This document shows, piece by piece, positions 46,624-55,908 of a stretch of 64,000 nucleotides of DNA. Source of the DNA: Arthrobacter pityocampae. GTDB lineage: Bacteria > Actinomycetota > Actinomycetes > Actinomycetales > Micrococcaceae. The DNA lies in NCBI RefSeq assembly GCF_002927275.1, contig NZ_PRKW01000007.1, forward strand, positions 62,001 to 126,000, given 5' to 3'. Position 1 is the stretch's first letter. Each line of letters begins with the position of its first letter. The notes under the pieces are model-generated. The model was not told where the DNA came from, ran no database searches, and saw nothing but the letters and a program-made list of their open reading frames with translations. Made by a program: the position numbers and the translations under genes.

Positions 46624-47382
46624 ATGGGCGATCCCGTGGACGACGCGTTCTGGCTCATCCAGCCGGCACGCAGGGGGAACGCGTTCGAGGAGACGGTCGA
46701 ACGCCTCCTGCACGCCATCAAGCTGGGAGTGTTCCCCGCCGGGTCACGCCTCCCGCCGGAGCGGTACCTCGCCGAGCACCTCGGTGTCTCCCGGTCCACC
46801 CTCCGCGACGGGCTCGCCGACCTGCAGACCGCGGGTTACCTCACCGTCCAGCGTGGCCGCTACGGGGGCGCCATCGTCAGTGCGGCGCTGCCGAGCAGCG
46901 GCGACGGCCCCGCCTCCCTGCGGCGCTCCGAGGTGGAGGACGTCCTCGCCTTCCGTGCCGTCGTCGAGCCTGGTGCGGCCCGCCTCGCCGCCCAGGCGGC
47001 CTGCGCGGACGAGGTGCGCGACGGACTCCTCGGTGCCCTGCAGGCCGTGACCGCAGCGGACGCGACCCGGTACCGCCCCCTCGATGCCCGCCTGCATCTT
47101 GCCATCGCCGAAGCGGCGGGGTCTCCGTCCCTGGCGCTCGCGGTGGCCCAGGCGCGGTCCCGTACCAACGACATGCTCGACCGCATCCCCTTCCTGGCCG
47201 CGAACATCGCCCACTCCGACCGGCAGCACGCCGCGATCGTGAAGGCGGTGCTCGCCGGTGACGCGGAGCGGGCGCAGGCCGAGATGACCGCCCACCTCGA
47301 GGGCACCGCCGCCCTCCTGCGCGGATTCCTCCTCGACGAGCCGGAGAACGAGCCGGAGAACGAGCCGGAGCGTAGCGCGTGA
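46624..47382 (+). CDS. FadR/GntR-family transcriptional regulator
   Basis: The 252-residue regulator has a winged helix (SRLPPERYLAEHLGVSRSTL, about residues 43-62) and a helical ligand domain with LDARLHLAIAEAAGSPS and DRQHAAIVKAVLAGD metal/ligand signatures. It diverges from the amine operon, and a perfect palindrome lies between them, so it probably controls both. The C-terminus has an EPENEPENEPE repeat. Start ATG; ribosome site weak. Confidence 0.9.
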   Translation: MGDPVDDAFWLIQPARRGNAFEETVERLLHAIKLGVFPAGSRLPPERYLAEHLGVSRSTLRDGLADLQTAGYLTVQRGRYGGAIVSAALPSSGDGPASLRRSEVEDVLAFRAVVEPGAARLAAQAACADEVRDGLLGALQAVTAADATRYRPLDARLHLAIAEAAGSPSLALAVAQARSRTNDMLDRIPFLAANIAHSDRQHAAIVKAVLAGDAERAQAEMTAHLEGTAALLRGFLLDEPENEPENEPERSA

Positions 47383-47504
47383 GGAGAACCACGCCGGGAA
47401 ACACCCGGACCGGGACGATCGGGAAATAGATGTACGCGGGCAACCGTTCTTCCAGAAGGTCCGCGACACACCCCGCCGTGGTTCCCGCAACGGAAGGTGT
47501 ACCC

Positions 47505-48500
47505 ATGACTGTTCCCCTGTCCATCCTGGATCTGGCGCAGGTCGCCGAAGGCTCCTCGCCGGCGGAGACCTTCGCCTCGAGCGTCTCCCTCGCCCAGCAC
47601 GCCGAGCGGTGGGGGTACCGCCGGGTCTGGTACGCGGAGCACCACAACATGGGCAGCATCGCGTCCTCGGCCACGAGCGTGCTCATCGCCCACGTCGCCG
47701 CGCACACCTCCACCATCCGCCTCGGCTCCGGCGGGGTGATGCTGCCCAACCACTCGCCGCTCACCATCGCCGAACAGTTCGGCACCCTCGAGAGCCTGCA
47801 TCCGGGCCGCATCGACCTCGGCCTGGGCCGCGCCCCCGGCAGCGACCAGGTGACGGCGCGCGCCCTGCGCCGTGACCCCGCGGCCGCCGACAGCTTCCCC
47901 CAGGACGTCCTGGAACTGCAGGGCTACCTGACCGGCGAGAGCCGCGTGCCCGGCGTCCAGGCGACCCCGGGCAAGGGCACGAACGTGCCGCTCTACATCC
48001 TGGGGTCGTCGCTCTTCGGTGCGCGGCTCGCCGCCGCCCTCGGCCTGCCCTTCGCCTTCGCGTCGCACTTCGCCCCCCAGGCTCTGCAGGATGCCGCGGC
48101 GCTCTACCGCCGGGAGTTCACGCCGTCCGCGCAGTCCCCGGAGCCGCACTTCATCGCGGGCGTGAACGTCATCGCCGCGGACAGCGCGAACGACGCCCAC
48201 CACGAGTTCCACGAGGGGATGCTGCGCCGCGTGAGCCTGCTCCTGGGGCGTGGGCAGCGCTTCTCGCGGGAGGAGGCCGAGGCCATCCTCGCGTCACCGA
48301 GCGGTCAGCAGATGGCCGGCATGGCGCGGTACAGCGCCGTCGGGACGCCCGACGTCGTCCGCGACTACCTGGAGCAGTTCGCCGAGCGGTTCGGGGCCGA
48401 CGAGCTCATCGTCGCCACCCAGGCGGAGAGCACCGAGGCGTGGCTCCGCTCCTTCGAACTGCTGGCCGACGCGATGCAGCCGATCGGCGCGCAAGCATAG
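47505..48500 (+). CDS. LLM-class flavin-dependent oxidoreductase
   Basis: The 331-residue luciferase-like monooxygenase begins [16 protein letters not shown] and has the typical [31 protein letters not shown] and [12 protein letters not shown] patterns of the family. It likely uses reduced flavin, but its substrate is unknown. The ATG at 47505 follows GGAAGG. It may be transcribed with the upstream GntR regulator, about 120 bp away. Confidence 0.88.
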   Translation: MTVPLSILDLAQVAEGSSPAETFASSVSLAQHAERWGYRRVWYAEHHNMGSIASSATSVLIAHVAAHTSTIRLGSGGVMLPNHSPLTIAEQFGTLESLHPGRIDLGLGRAPGSDQVTARALRRDPAAADSFPQDVLELQGYLTGESRVPGVQATPGKGTNVPLYILGSSLFGARLAAALGLPFAFASHFAPQALQDAAALYRREFTPSAQSPEPHFIAGVNVIAADSANDAHHEFHEGMLRRVSLLLGRGQRFSREEAEAILASPSGQQMAGMARYSAVGTPDVVRDYLEQFAERFGADELIVATQAESTEAWLRSFELLADAMQPIGAQA

Positions 48501-48704
48501 CCGATCGAAGAACTTTGGCTTCCTGCTTGCCATTACCCTCCATGGTTTGGTTAAGTGGGTGTCAGTTGTAGTGTTGCGCATTTGTATTTCACGCGGTCCG
48601 ACCTTCACGGGACGGATCGTGTCTCTGAAAAAGCGGACAAGCACGCCGCGACTGGGGCGCTCCGAAAGTCGGAGTGCGTCTGAATTTCAGAAGGATAAAC
48701 AAAA
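48501..48704 (+). promoter_or_regulatory. Long 5' leader region of the cold-shock gene
   Basis: This 204-bp stretch is distinctly lower in G+C than its neighbours and has no open gene. A TTGCCA/GTTAAG pair with a 17-bp spacer starts at about 48527. A long A/T-richer leader is typical of csp mRNAs, whose structure responds to temperature. A GAAGGA ribosome site ends the leader. Confidence 0.5.
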
Positions 48705-48908
48705 ATGGCAACAGGTACCGTGAAGTGGTTCAACGCTGAAAAGGGCTTTGGATTCATCGCTCCCGACGACGGAAGCGCAGACGTGTTCGCACACTTCTCC
48801 GCCATCAACGCGAGCGGCTACCGCTCGCTGGACGAGAACCAGAAGGTCAGCTTCGACACCGAGCAGGGCCCCAAGGGTCCTCAGGCGTCGAACATCCAGC
48901 CCCTCTAA
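48705..48908 (+). CDS. cspA: Cold-shock protein
   Basis: The 67-residue single cold-shock domain ([18 protein letters not shown], then DVFAHFSAI) has RNP1 and RNP2 motifs intact. It binds single-stranded RNA/DNA and acts as an RNA chaperone. AGAAGGA is the ribosome site, and a long leader precedes it. Confidence 0.97.
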   Translation: MATGTVKWFNAEKGFGFIAPDDGSADVFAHFSAINASGYRSLDENQKVSFDTEQGPKGPQASNIQPL

Positions 48909-48940
48909 GGCTCGGATCTTCCGCTAGATTTTTTCGCGAG

Positions 48941-48972
48941 GAAGCAGGTCGGACCCCGGTCCGGCCTGCTTC
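48941..48972. terminator. Terminator after the cold-shock gene
   Basis: GAAGCAGG, a T.G wobble, and CGGACC pair with GGTCCG and CCTGCTTC around a CC loop (15-bp stem). Serves the convergent cspA and nuclease-helicase genes. Confidence 0.8.
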
Positions 48973-49002
48973 TCCGTTTAATCCGGCGATCCCGCCGTGC
49001 CC

Positions 49003-52000
49003 TCAGCCTTCCCCGTCGCAGAGCCTTCCCCGTCGCGCAGAGCCTTCCCCGTCGCAGAGTCCGATGAACGCGCCGAGCTCCTCCAGGGCAGCCGGCGTGG
49101 ACGGCAGGTGCTCGGTCAGCCGGGGGGACCTCACGAAGACGGCGCGCCACTGGCCCCGCGAGACCGCGACGTTCACCCGGTTGCGGTTGAGCAGGAAAGC
49201 GACGCCCCTCGGCGCCTCCGCGGCGGATGACGCCGTCATGGTCACGATCACGACGACGGCCTGCTGACCCTGGAAACGGTCCACCGTGCCCACCCGGACC
49301 TCGCCGAACCCGGCCGTCCGCAGGGCCTGCCGGGTGAGCTGCACCTGGGCGTTGTACGGGGCGACCACGAGGATGTCCTCCTGCCCGAGCGGGCGCGGGG
49401 CGGCGCCCGCCTCCGGCGTCCACGCCAGGCCGAGGTGGCGGCGTACCTGCGCGACGACCTCCGCCGCCTCCTCGCCCGAGGCCGTCGCGTTGCCCGTGTG
49501 ATCGACGACGACGCACTCGATGCCGGGCCGTTCACCCTCCAGGTGCCGCCCGCGCGCCGCAGCAGCCGTGGTGAGCCGGCCGTCGTACGCGAAGACCGAC
49601 ACGGCGCGGCACAGGTCCGGGTGCATGCGCCACGTGTCCGCGAGGAAGTAGCCGAACTGCCCGGGCAGGGTCGCGTGCCCGGCGGACAGCCAGCCCAGCG
49701 CGGACTGGTCGACGGGCTCCGGGTGGGTGCCCTGGGTGACCTGGGGGAGCTGCTGCGGGTCGCCCAAAAGGAGGAGCCTGCGTGCGGCGCGGGCCACGGC
49801 CATCGTGTTCGCGAGTGAGAACTGTCCTGCCTCGTCGATGACCAGCAGGTCGAGGGAGTGGGCCGGGACCCTGCTCCCGGTCGTCGTCCAGGCCGTGCCG
49901 CCGACCAGGCAGCCGCCGGCCGCCCCGAGCAGGCGCGCGACGGCGTCGTCGGACCGCTGGGTCCAGGGCGCGTCGGGCGTGTCCGTGCGCTTCGCGACCT
50001 GATCGATGGGGACCCCTGCCTCGATGGCACGGCGCAGCAGATTCTCGACGACGGCGTGGGACTGCGCGACGACGCCCACCTTCCATCCGAGGCCCACCAG
50101 GCGTGCGATGACGTCCGCGCCGACATGGGTCTTGCCCGTGCCGGGTGGGCCCTGCACGGCGAGATACGAGTCCTCGAGGAGGTGCAGGGCGGAGGTGATG
50201 GCCTCGGCGTACCCGGCCCCGTGCCGCGGTGCCGTCGGCAGTTCCGCGCCGTCCAGCAGGCGTGGGGGGAGGCGCCGGAGGAGGTCGAGCGCCGGATCCC
50301 CGGGGATACTTGGCAGGGCCCCGCCCACCCGGTCCGCGAGGGCGGTCAGGGCGTCCTGCATCGACTTCGTCATGAGCGGCTGGTCGGGGGCCAGGGCCAG
50401 GGGCAGTTCGGGACGCTCCGGCGCCCCGCGGCGCAGCTTCTCCCTGATCACCACGGTCGCGAGGCCGTCCGCGTCCTCGGACAGCTCCATCACCTCGACG
50501 CCGAACCAGCCGCCGCGCCCCGCGCCGCCGCTGTCGATGCTGTCCGCGTCGGGAGGGACGGGCGCATCGTAGATCGCGAAGCAGGTCGAGCCCTCCCGGA
50601 GATCGGTGCCCGCCGTCAGGGTGCCGGTCGCCTTGAGCAGCCGTACGGGGTTCGAGCGCGGGGTCGGCTTCGCCCAGTCCTGCACCACCTCGAGCGTGCG
50701 GAGGACCAGCACGTCGCGCGCGGTCTCCCAGGCGGCGGGGGCTGCGAGCCGGTCGAAATGGGACCACCAGAACTGTTTCCGTTCCCTGCGGTGATACCCG
50801 ACGGCGGCCGCGACGAGCGCGATCGCCTGCCGGTCCGCATCGCTCACCGCGCCGGTCGGCAGGTCGGCCAGGTGGGCGAGCAGCCGGGCCTCCTCGGGGG
50901 CGGGCCCGGTGGTGGCGGGCCCGCCGTCGTCGGGCGTAGCGGCAGGAGGGGGCACAGCGGACGGCAGGGGCACGCCACCCGGGCCGTGCGCCCCGGGCCC
51001 GGGGCCGGCTCCGGGGTCGGTGGTGACGGGCGCGTCGTGTGCACGGGGCCGGCCGGTCCCGTGCTGCATCCCGAGGGAGAGCAGCCAGTCCCGGAGGCCG
51101 AGCGTCGAGAGGCAGTCGTAGCGGTTGTAGTCCCTGATGCCGGCGAGGATCTGCGCGGCGGCGTCGCCGTCCCCGGCGTCGCGCGCAGAGCAGTAGGCGG
51201 CATAGGCGACGACGGACGCCCCGGCGTCGGTCACGTCCCCGGAGCGCAGGGTCCCATCCATGTAGAGGGGCTCGAGCTTCTTGAGGCTGTAGGAGCGCTC
51301 GGAGATGCGGAGGCTGTGGCGCACGGTGTCGTAGAGGTCCACGAGCACGCCCTCGCGGAGCAGGGTGTCCACGGCGTCCTCCCCGATCACGTGGACGAGG
51401 GACAGTCGCCGCAGGGCGCTCTTCTCGTAGGCCGCGTAGTGGTAGACGTGCAGGTCCGGGTACTGCAGGCGGCGCTCCCGGATGTAGTCGAGGAATCGGA
51501 CGAACGCCGCGCGCTCCTCGGAGCGATCATGGGCCCAGAACGGGCGGAAGGGCGGCTCGGAGTGGCGGTCCGCGGGCTGCTCGACGACGCCGAACAGGTA
51601 CTCGATGCCCCAGCTGCCGTCCGCGGGATCCTGCCAGAGCGGATCGCCCTCGAAGTCGAAGAAGATGTCGCCGGGGCTCGGCGCGGGCAGGGTCCCCAGC
51701 GTGTGCTGCGGGAGGACGCGGTAGGACAGGGTCCGTTCCTTCCCCTCGGCATCGCGATAGGTGACGCCGCCGTCCACCGCGGCCACCCCCACCTGCAGCC
51801 GTGCCTGCTCCTGCAGTCGCAGCAGGGCGGCGTCCTCCGGACGGTCGGGCAGGGCGGCGAGGTCGTCGATCGTGCTGATGTTCTGGTCGAGGAGCCGGGC
51901 CCTGCGGTCACCGGTCATCCCGGCCACCAGCAGGAGGTCCCGGGACGCCGTCACCTGCTCGGCGCAGTACGCGCACCGTCCGCACGCGGCGACTCCGGGT

Positions 52001-52683
52001 GCACCCCAGGCCACGGCGTCCGGCTGCCCGCGATGGCTGTGCACGAGTTCGAGGAAGCGGGCGCGGCGCTCGCGGAACACGGGCAGGAGGTCGGGCAGCC
52101 GGTGGGTGCTGCGGCGGCGGTCGCCGAGGACGAGCGTCACCTCGTCCGCCGTCGGGATGCCCGCACCCTGCAGCTGGTCGCCGTACGCGGCCAGCTGCAG
52201 CAGGGCGCCGACTTTTGCGTGGCGGGCGAGCTTCGTGTCCCAGACGGCGTAGGCGCCGTCCTCCTGGCGGACGAGGAAATCCGAGCGCCCGTGGAACACG
52301 CCGTCGAAGAACGCCGCCTGGAACACCACGGCCGCGCCGGAGTGCAGGGCCCGGAGGGACTCCTCGTGCTTGGCCGCGAGGGTGGCGCGGTCCATGGACG
52401 CCGCCGGTTCGACGTCGTACACGCCCGACCGGTTGGCCGGCGACCACGGGCCGTGCTCGGCGACGAGCTCGTCCAGGACCCGGTGCTCGTGCACGTCCCC
52501 GAGGGTGGCCGCGCGCTGCAGCATCTCGTCCACGGGGAACTGCGCCCGCGGTGTCCGGCCCAGCTTCTCGTCGAGGATCCGCAGGAGCCGGTAGCCGCAC
52601 TCCGACGCCGTGACGAGATCCGTGGCCGAGAACACGAGGTCGGGGGCCTCCGGCGGGGTGCCTTCGGCGTCGAGCAGGAACAT
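49003..52683 (-). CDS. TM0106-type RecB-like nuclease with RNase H-like and SF1 helicase domains
   Basis: The 1226-residue protein has an N-terminal RecB-like nuclease (GRSDFLVRQ, VWDTKLARHAK, LLQLAAYGDQL) followed by a CGRCAYC cysteine cluster. An RNase H/DEDD-like domain comes next (DIFFDFEGDP to YNRYDCLSTLGLRDWL). A C-terminal SF1 helicase has Walker A GPPGTGKTHVG, Walker B LVIDEAGQFSL, and VGTVDRFQGQQ and NRNRVNVAVSRGQ. It probably processes DNA or RNA ends. The last 20 codons contain a tandem repeat duplicating LCDGEG. Confidence 0.9.
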   Translation of the reverse strand: MFLLDAEGTPPEAPDLVFSATDLVTASECGYRLLRILDEKLGRTPRAQFPVDEMLQRAATLGDVHEHRVLDELVAEHGPWSPANRSGVYDVEPAASMDRATLAAKHEESLRALHSGAAVVFQAAFFDGVFHGRSDFLVRQEDGAYAVWDTKLARHAKVGALLQLAAYGDQLQGAGIPTADEVTLVLGDRRRSTHRLPDLLPVFRERRARFLELVHSHRGQPDAVAWGAPGVAACGRCAYCAEQVTASRDLLLVAGMTGDRRARLLDQNISTIDDLAALPDRPEDAALLRLQEQARLQVGVAAVDGGVTYRDAEGKERTLSYRVLPQHTLGTLPAPSPGDIFFDFEGDPLWQDPADGSWGIEYLFGVVEQPADRHSEPPFRPFWAHDRSEERAAFVRFLDYIRERRLQYPDLHVYHYAAYEKSALRRLSLVHVIGEDAVDTLLREGVLVDLYDTVRHSLRISERSYSLKKLEPLYMDGTLRSGDVTDAGASVVAYAAYCSARDAGDGDAAAQILAGIRDYNRYDCLSTLGLRDWLLSLGMQHGTGRPRAHDAPVTTDPGAGPGPGAHGPGGVPLPSAVPPPAATPDDGGPATTGPAPEEARLLAHLADLPTGAVSDADRQAIALVAAAVGYHRRERKQFWWSHFDRLAAPAAWETARDVLVLRTLEVVQDWAKPTPRSNPVRLLKATGTLTAGTDLREGSTCFAIYDAPVPPDADSIDSGGAGRGGWFGVEVMELSEDADGLATVVIREKLRRGAPERPELPLALAPDQPLMTKSMQDALTALADRVGGALPSIPGDPALDLLRRLPPRLLDGAELPTAPRHGAGYAEAITSALHLLEDSYLAVQGPPGTGKTHVGADVIARLVGLGWKVGVVAQSHAVVENLLRRAIEAGVPIDQVAKRTDTPDAPWTQRSDDAVARLLGAAGGCLVGGTAWTTTGSRVPAHSLDLLVIDEAGQFSLANTMAVARAARRLLLLGDPQQLPQVTQGTHPEPVDQSALGWLSAGHATLPGQFGYFLADTWRMHPDLCRAVSVFAYDGRLTTAAAARGRHLEGERPGIECVVVDHTGNATASGEEAAEVVAQVRRHLGLAWTPEAGAAPRPLGQEDILVVAPYNAQVQLTRQALRTAGFGEVRVGTVDRFQGQQAVVVIVTMTASSAAEAPRGVAFLLNRNRVNVAVSRGQWRAVFVRSPRLTEHLPSTPAALEELGAFIGLCDGEGSARRGRLCDGEG
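49005..49055. repeat. Three tandem copies of AGCCTTCCCCGTCGC in the nuclease-helicase 3' end
   Basis: Copies lie at 49005-49019, 49022-49036 and 49041-49055, with periods of 17 and 19 bp. Two periods sum to 36 bp, so copies one and three are in frame and the middle one is not. Confidence 0.9.
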
Positions 52684-52846
52684 GGGCCGCTGATCCTTTC
52701 GTCGTGCCGTCGGGAAGGATCAGTCCATCACGGATCGCCGACAATCCTGTGACCGGAGTCATACGCGTCCGGTCCGAGGTCGCGGGCGCGCCGTCCGGAG
52801 GTCTGGGAGAATCGGGTACACCGATTCCCCATCGACCAGGAGCCCC

Positions 52847-53305
52847 ATGAACCCCCGCACGCTCTTCCGCACCGTCGCCGTCGCGGAGGCGGTGACCTGG
52901 GCCTTCCTGCTGCTGGGCATGTTCCTCAAGTACGTCACGCAGACCACCGAGGCGGTCGTCCCGCCGGCGGGAGCCGTGCACGGCTTCGTGTTCCTCTGCT
53001 TCGTGGCGACCACGGTCTTCGTCTGGGTCAACCAGCGCTGGTCGGCGGTGACGGGGCTGCTGGGCCTCGCCTCGGCGATCGTCCCGTTCGCGACCATCCC
53101 CTACGAGCGGTGGATCGAGCGCCGCGGACAGCTCGCCGGGTCGTGGCGGCTCGCCCCTGGAGCCGAGGCCCCGCGCAACCCCGTGGAGCAGCTCCAGGCC
53201 TGGGTCCTGCGCAGCCCGCTCGTCGCGCTGCTCGTCGCCGTCGTCGGGATCTCCGTGGTCTTCAGCGTGCTGCTGATCGTCGGCCCTCCCGGATCCTCGA
53301 GCTGA
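52847..53305 (+). CDS. DUF3817 membrane protein
   Basis: The 152-residue protein has a DUF3817 pattern: VAVAEAVTWAFLLLGMFLKY, AVHGFVFLCF, and a third helix with GLASAIVPFATIPYERW. A fourth hydrophobic segment is at the end (LVALLVAVVGISVVFSVLL). Family function is unknown. The ATG follows AGGAGC. Divergent from the nuclease gene. Confidence 0.87.
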   Translation: MNPRTLFRTVAVAEAVTWAFLLLGMFLKYVTQTTEAVVPPAGAVHGFVFLCFVATTVFVWVNQRWSAVTGLLGLASAIVPFATIPYERWIERRGQLAGSWRLAPGAEAPRNPVEQLQAWVLRSPLVALLVAVVGISVVFSVLLIVGPPGSSS

Positions 53306-53312
53306 GGCGCGC

Positions 53313-53681
53313 ATGACCGACCTGCGGAACACTCCGGACGACGACCGGTTCTTCCTCCACAGCGGCCGCCGCTGGCGGAAGACCGACCCCTCGCTGCCCG
53401 AGGACGTGAAGGCGCGCCTGATGTCCCACCTCGGCCGCGGACGCTCGGGCGTGCGCAACAGTGCCAAGGGCGACGACGGCGCGGCCCTGCCCCGCGCGCG
53501 GCGCACCGTGCAGCTCGCCAAGGAAGGGCTCGGGGAGCGGGGGACGCCCTGGTGGGAGCAGTCGGCGGCCGAACGCACTGCGCGGTGGACCGCTGCGCTG
53601 CAGGAGCTGGACCGCCTGCACCCGAAGAAACCCGGTGGTTCCGCCGACCGCCCGGCAGCGGATCCGTCCGGCGATGCCTGA
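53313..53681 (+). CDS. Hypothetical protein
   Basis: The 122-residue basic, soluble protein has the segments FFLHSGRRWRKTDPSLPED and GTPWWEQSAAERTARW. The N-terminal half is rich in Arg/Gly; I recognise no characterised domain. Eight bases follow the DUF3817 stop. It overlaps the DUF3253 gene by eight bases, so the pair is probably co-translated. Confidence 0.75.
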   Translation: MTDLRNTPDDDRFFLHSGRRWRKTDPSLPEDVKARLMSHLGRGRSGVRNSAKGDDGAALPRARRTVQLAKEGLGERGTPWWEQSAAERTARWTAALQELDRLHPKKPGGSADRPAADPSGDA

Positions 53682-53994
53682 CGGGGTCACCGAGACCGAA
53701 CTGCGGGCCCAGATCCTGCGGATCGCCGCCCAGCGGGGGAGCGAGAAGACGCTGTGCCCCTCCGAGGCCGCCCGCAGGATCGGCGGCCAGGAGTGGCGCG
53801 AGCTGATGCCCGCCGCACGGCGCATCGCCTTCGCCCTCGCCGGGGAGGGTCTCGTCCACGTCACCCAGCACGGGGAGCCGGTGGACCCGGACGCCCGCGG
53901 CCCCATCCGGATCCGCTGGATCGACGGGCAGGCAGCAGGCCGGTCGGCAACGACGGACGACGGCGCCTCCGGGGAAGCGCCGTCGTCCGGGTGA
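53674..53994 (+). CDS. DUF3253 domain-containing protein
   Basis: This 106-residue protein has the DUF3253 winged-helix-like pattern: CPSEAARRIGG followed by WRELMPAARRIAFALAGEG, VTQHGEPVDPDARGPIRIRW. It may bind nucleic acid, but function is unknown. It overlaps the upstream gene. The sequence after residue 90 is low-complexity and overlaps a terminator-like hairpin. Confidence 0.8.
   Translation: MPDGVTETELRAQILRIAAQRGSEKTLCPSEAARRIGGQEWRELMPAARRIAFALAGEGLVHVTQHGEPVDPDARGPIRIRWIDGQAAGRSATTDDGASGEAPSSG
53955..53988 (+). terminator. Hairpin embedded in the 3' end of the DUF3253 coding sequence
   Basis: GGACGACGGCGC pairs with GCGCCGTCGTCC (12 bp), with loop CTCCGGGGAA, ending four bases before the stop codon. 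Given the convergent GH43 gene, it probably terminates transcription in both directions. Confidence 0.55.
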
Positions 53995-54022
53995 TGCTCG
54001 TGCCCCGTGGCGGGGGCGATGC

Positions 54023-55021
54023 TCAGCTGTCCGTCAGGACCAGCTCGGAACCCCTCCACTCCACCGGTTCCGCGTGCATGGACCGGTAGGTCACCGCAGC
54101 GTCCCAGCTGTGGAACAGGAGGTACGCCTGACCGTCGGGTGCGACGGCGAGATCCTGACCGCCCGGCCCGATGTAGCGGTCGCCGCCGAAGGAGTCCGAG
54201 GACAGGAACGGCTCCGGTGCCTTCTCCCACGGTCCTTCGAGCGCGGGGGCCGACGCCTGGCCCACCTTGTAGGGCAGTCCGCCGTAGTCGTTGCTGGAGT
54301 AGAGCAGCACGTACCCGCCGTCACGCGGCACGACGGTCGGGGCCTCGACGAGGTTGCCCTCCCACGGAAGGTCCTGCTTGACGAGCTTCAGCGGCTCCCC
54401 GGTCAGGGACAGCCCGTCCGCCGAGAGCGGCGCGGTCTGGATCCAGGTGTCCTTGTCGCAGCAGTTGCCGTCGTTCTTCCAGACGAGGTGCAGGCCCTCG
54501 TCCGTCACGAAGGTGCTGGCGTCGATGGCCCCGCCCTCGTCCTCCGGGCAGACCAGCATCTCGTCCCCGACGACCGTGAAGGGCCCCGCGGGGTCCGTGG
54601 CCGTGGCGACGCCGATGCACTGCACCGTCGGCGAGAAGTTGGTCCCGGTGAAGTAGAGGACGAACTGCCCGTCCGCCACCTCGGTCACCTCGGGCGCCCA
54701 GGTCTTGCCCGGGATGATCCAGGAGGGGAGCTCCGGCAGGGCGTCCTCGTCGAGCTGCTCCCACTCGAGGAGGTCCGTGGACGTCGCCACCTGCACGTTC
54801 TTGCGGTTGCCCTCGGTCGCATAGGCGTAATAGGTGTCACCGACCTGCAGGATGTCCGGGTCGGCGAACTCCTCGTCCAGTACCCGCGTGGGGTTCTGCT
54901 TCTGCGTGGGCGCGGGCTCCGAAGCCTCCGACGTCTCCGACGGGGCACAGCCGGCAGTCGCCGCGGCGAGCGCGGTGACCGCCAGCATGCCGAGCAGTCT
55001 GCCCAGGAGACCTGGCCTCAC
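54023..55021 (-). CDS. GH43-type glycoside hydrolase lipoprotein
   Basis: The 332-residue enzyme has a signal peptide ending in a lipobox-like ATAGC and a five-bladed beta-propeller layout. Asp in EEFADPDILQVGDTYYAYAT is the typical general base, with acidic residues in WAPEVTEV (the GH43 general-acid region). It probably removes arabinose or xylose side chains from glycans outside the cell. The GTG start overlaps the stop of the permease gene (GTGA), so it is coupled to uptake. Confidence 0.85.
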   Translation of the reverse strand: MRPGLLGRLLGMLAVTALAAATAGCAPSETSEASEPAPTQKQNPTRVLDEEFADPDILQVGDTYYAYATEGNRKNVQVATSTDLLEWEQLDEDALPELPSWIIPGKTWAPEVTEVADGQFVLYFTGTNFSPTVQCIGVATATDPAGPFTVVGDEMLVCPEDEGGAIDASTFVTDEGLHLVWKNDGNCCDKDTWIQTAPLSADGLSLTGEPLKLVKQDLPWEGNLVEAPTVVPRDGGYVLLYSSNDYGGLPYKVGQASAPALEGPWEKAPEPFLSSDSFGGDRYIGPGGQDLAVAPDGQAYLLFHSWDAAVTYRSMHAEPVEWRGSELVLTDS

Positions 55022-55908
55022 CCCTTCACCCCGGAGCGCGAGACGCCCTCGATGATGAAGCGCTGGAGGAAGACGAACAGCGCGAGGACCGGCACGCTGG
55101 CCACCACGGCACCGGCCATCAGGAGGTCGTAGCGGACCGCGTTGGCGGACTGCAGCGTGGACAGTCCCGGCGGCAGGGTCTGGACCTCGGGTGTGAACAG
55201 CACGTAGACCGGCCACAGGAAGTCGTTCCAGTTGCCCAGGAATGCCAGCAGCGCCAGGGTCGCCATGGCAGGCTTCGCGAGCGGCAGGATGATGCGCGTG
55301 AACATCTGGAAGCGGTTCGCGCCGTCGATCCGCGCGGCCTCCTCCAGGTCGTCCGGCAGGGAGATGAAGAACTGCCGCATGAAGAACACGCCGAAGGCGG
55401 AGGCCGCCGTCGGCACGATGATCGCGACGAGTGAATTGAGCCAGCCGAGCTCGCTGACGAGCAGGTAGTTCGGGATCACGAGGATCACCGGGGGGACCAG
55501 CAGGGTCGCGACGATGACCGCGAAGACGATCTTCTTGCCGCGGAAGTTCATCCGGGCCAGCGGGTACGCGGCCATGGAGGCCGTGACGACCACCAGCGCC
55601 GAGTGGAGGATCGCGGCCAGCATGCTGTTCGCGAACCAGCGCAGGATGGGCGTGTTGGTCCCCGGCGCGAGGAGTTCCTTGTACGCGTCCAGGGAGAAGG
55701 GGTTGGGGATCCACGACGGCGGGATGGACGTGGCGTCGGCCCGCGACTTGAACGAGGTGACGATCATGAAGATCACCGGGCTGATGAAGATCAGGGCCAC
55801 CAGCGCGAGAAGGACGATCTTGAGGAGGGTTCCGGGCTGGAGCTTCCGCGCCTGCTTCGCCGACGGCTCGGCCGTGCGGGCAGTGCGGGTCTCGACGGTC
55901 GAGCTCAT
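55018..55908 (-). CDS. Carbohydrate ABC transporter permease (MalG type)
   Basis: The 296-residue permease has six helices and the EAA motif DDLEEAARIDGANRFQMF near residue 205, which contacts the ATPase. It forms the sugar channel with the adjacent MalF-type subunit. ATG overlaps the preceding stop (ATGA). No ATPase gene is present in the locus; such importers often share a common MsiK-type ATPase. Confidence 0.93.
   Translation of the reverse strand: MSSTVETRTARTAEPSAKQARKLQPGTLLKIVLLALVALIFISPVIFMIVTSFKSRADATSIPPSWIPNPFSLDAYKELLAPGTNTPILRWFANSMLAAILHSALVVVTASMAAYPLARMNFRGKKIVFAVIVATLLVPPVILVIPNYLLVSELGWLNSLVAIIVPTAASAFGVFFMRQFFISLPDDLEEAARIDGANRFQMFTRIILPLAKPAMATLALLAFLGNWNDFLWPVYVLFTPEVQTLPPGLSTLQSANAVRYDLLMAGAVVASVPVLALFVFLQRFIIEGVSRSGVKG

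Noticed and set aside
49005-49055. CRISPR-like repeat
   Set aside because: Units are 15 bp, tandem with two- to four-base gaps, inside a gene. No spacers of CRISPR size exist.
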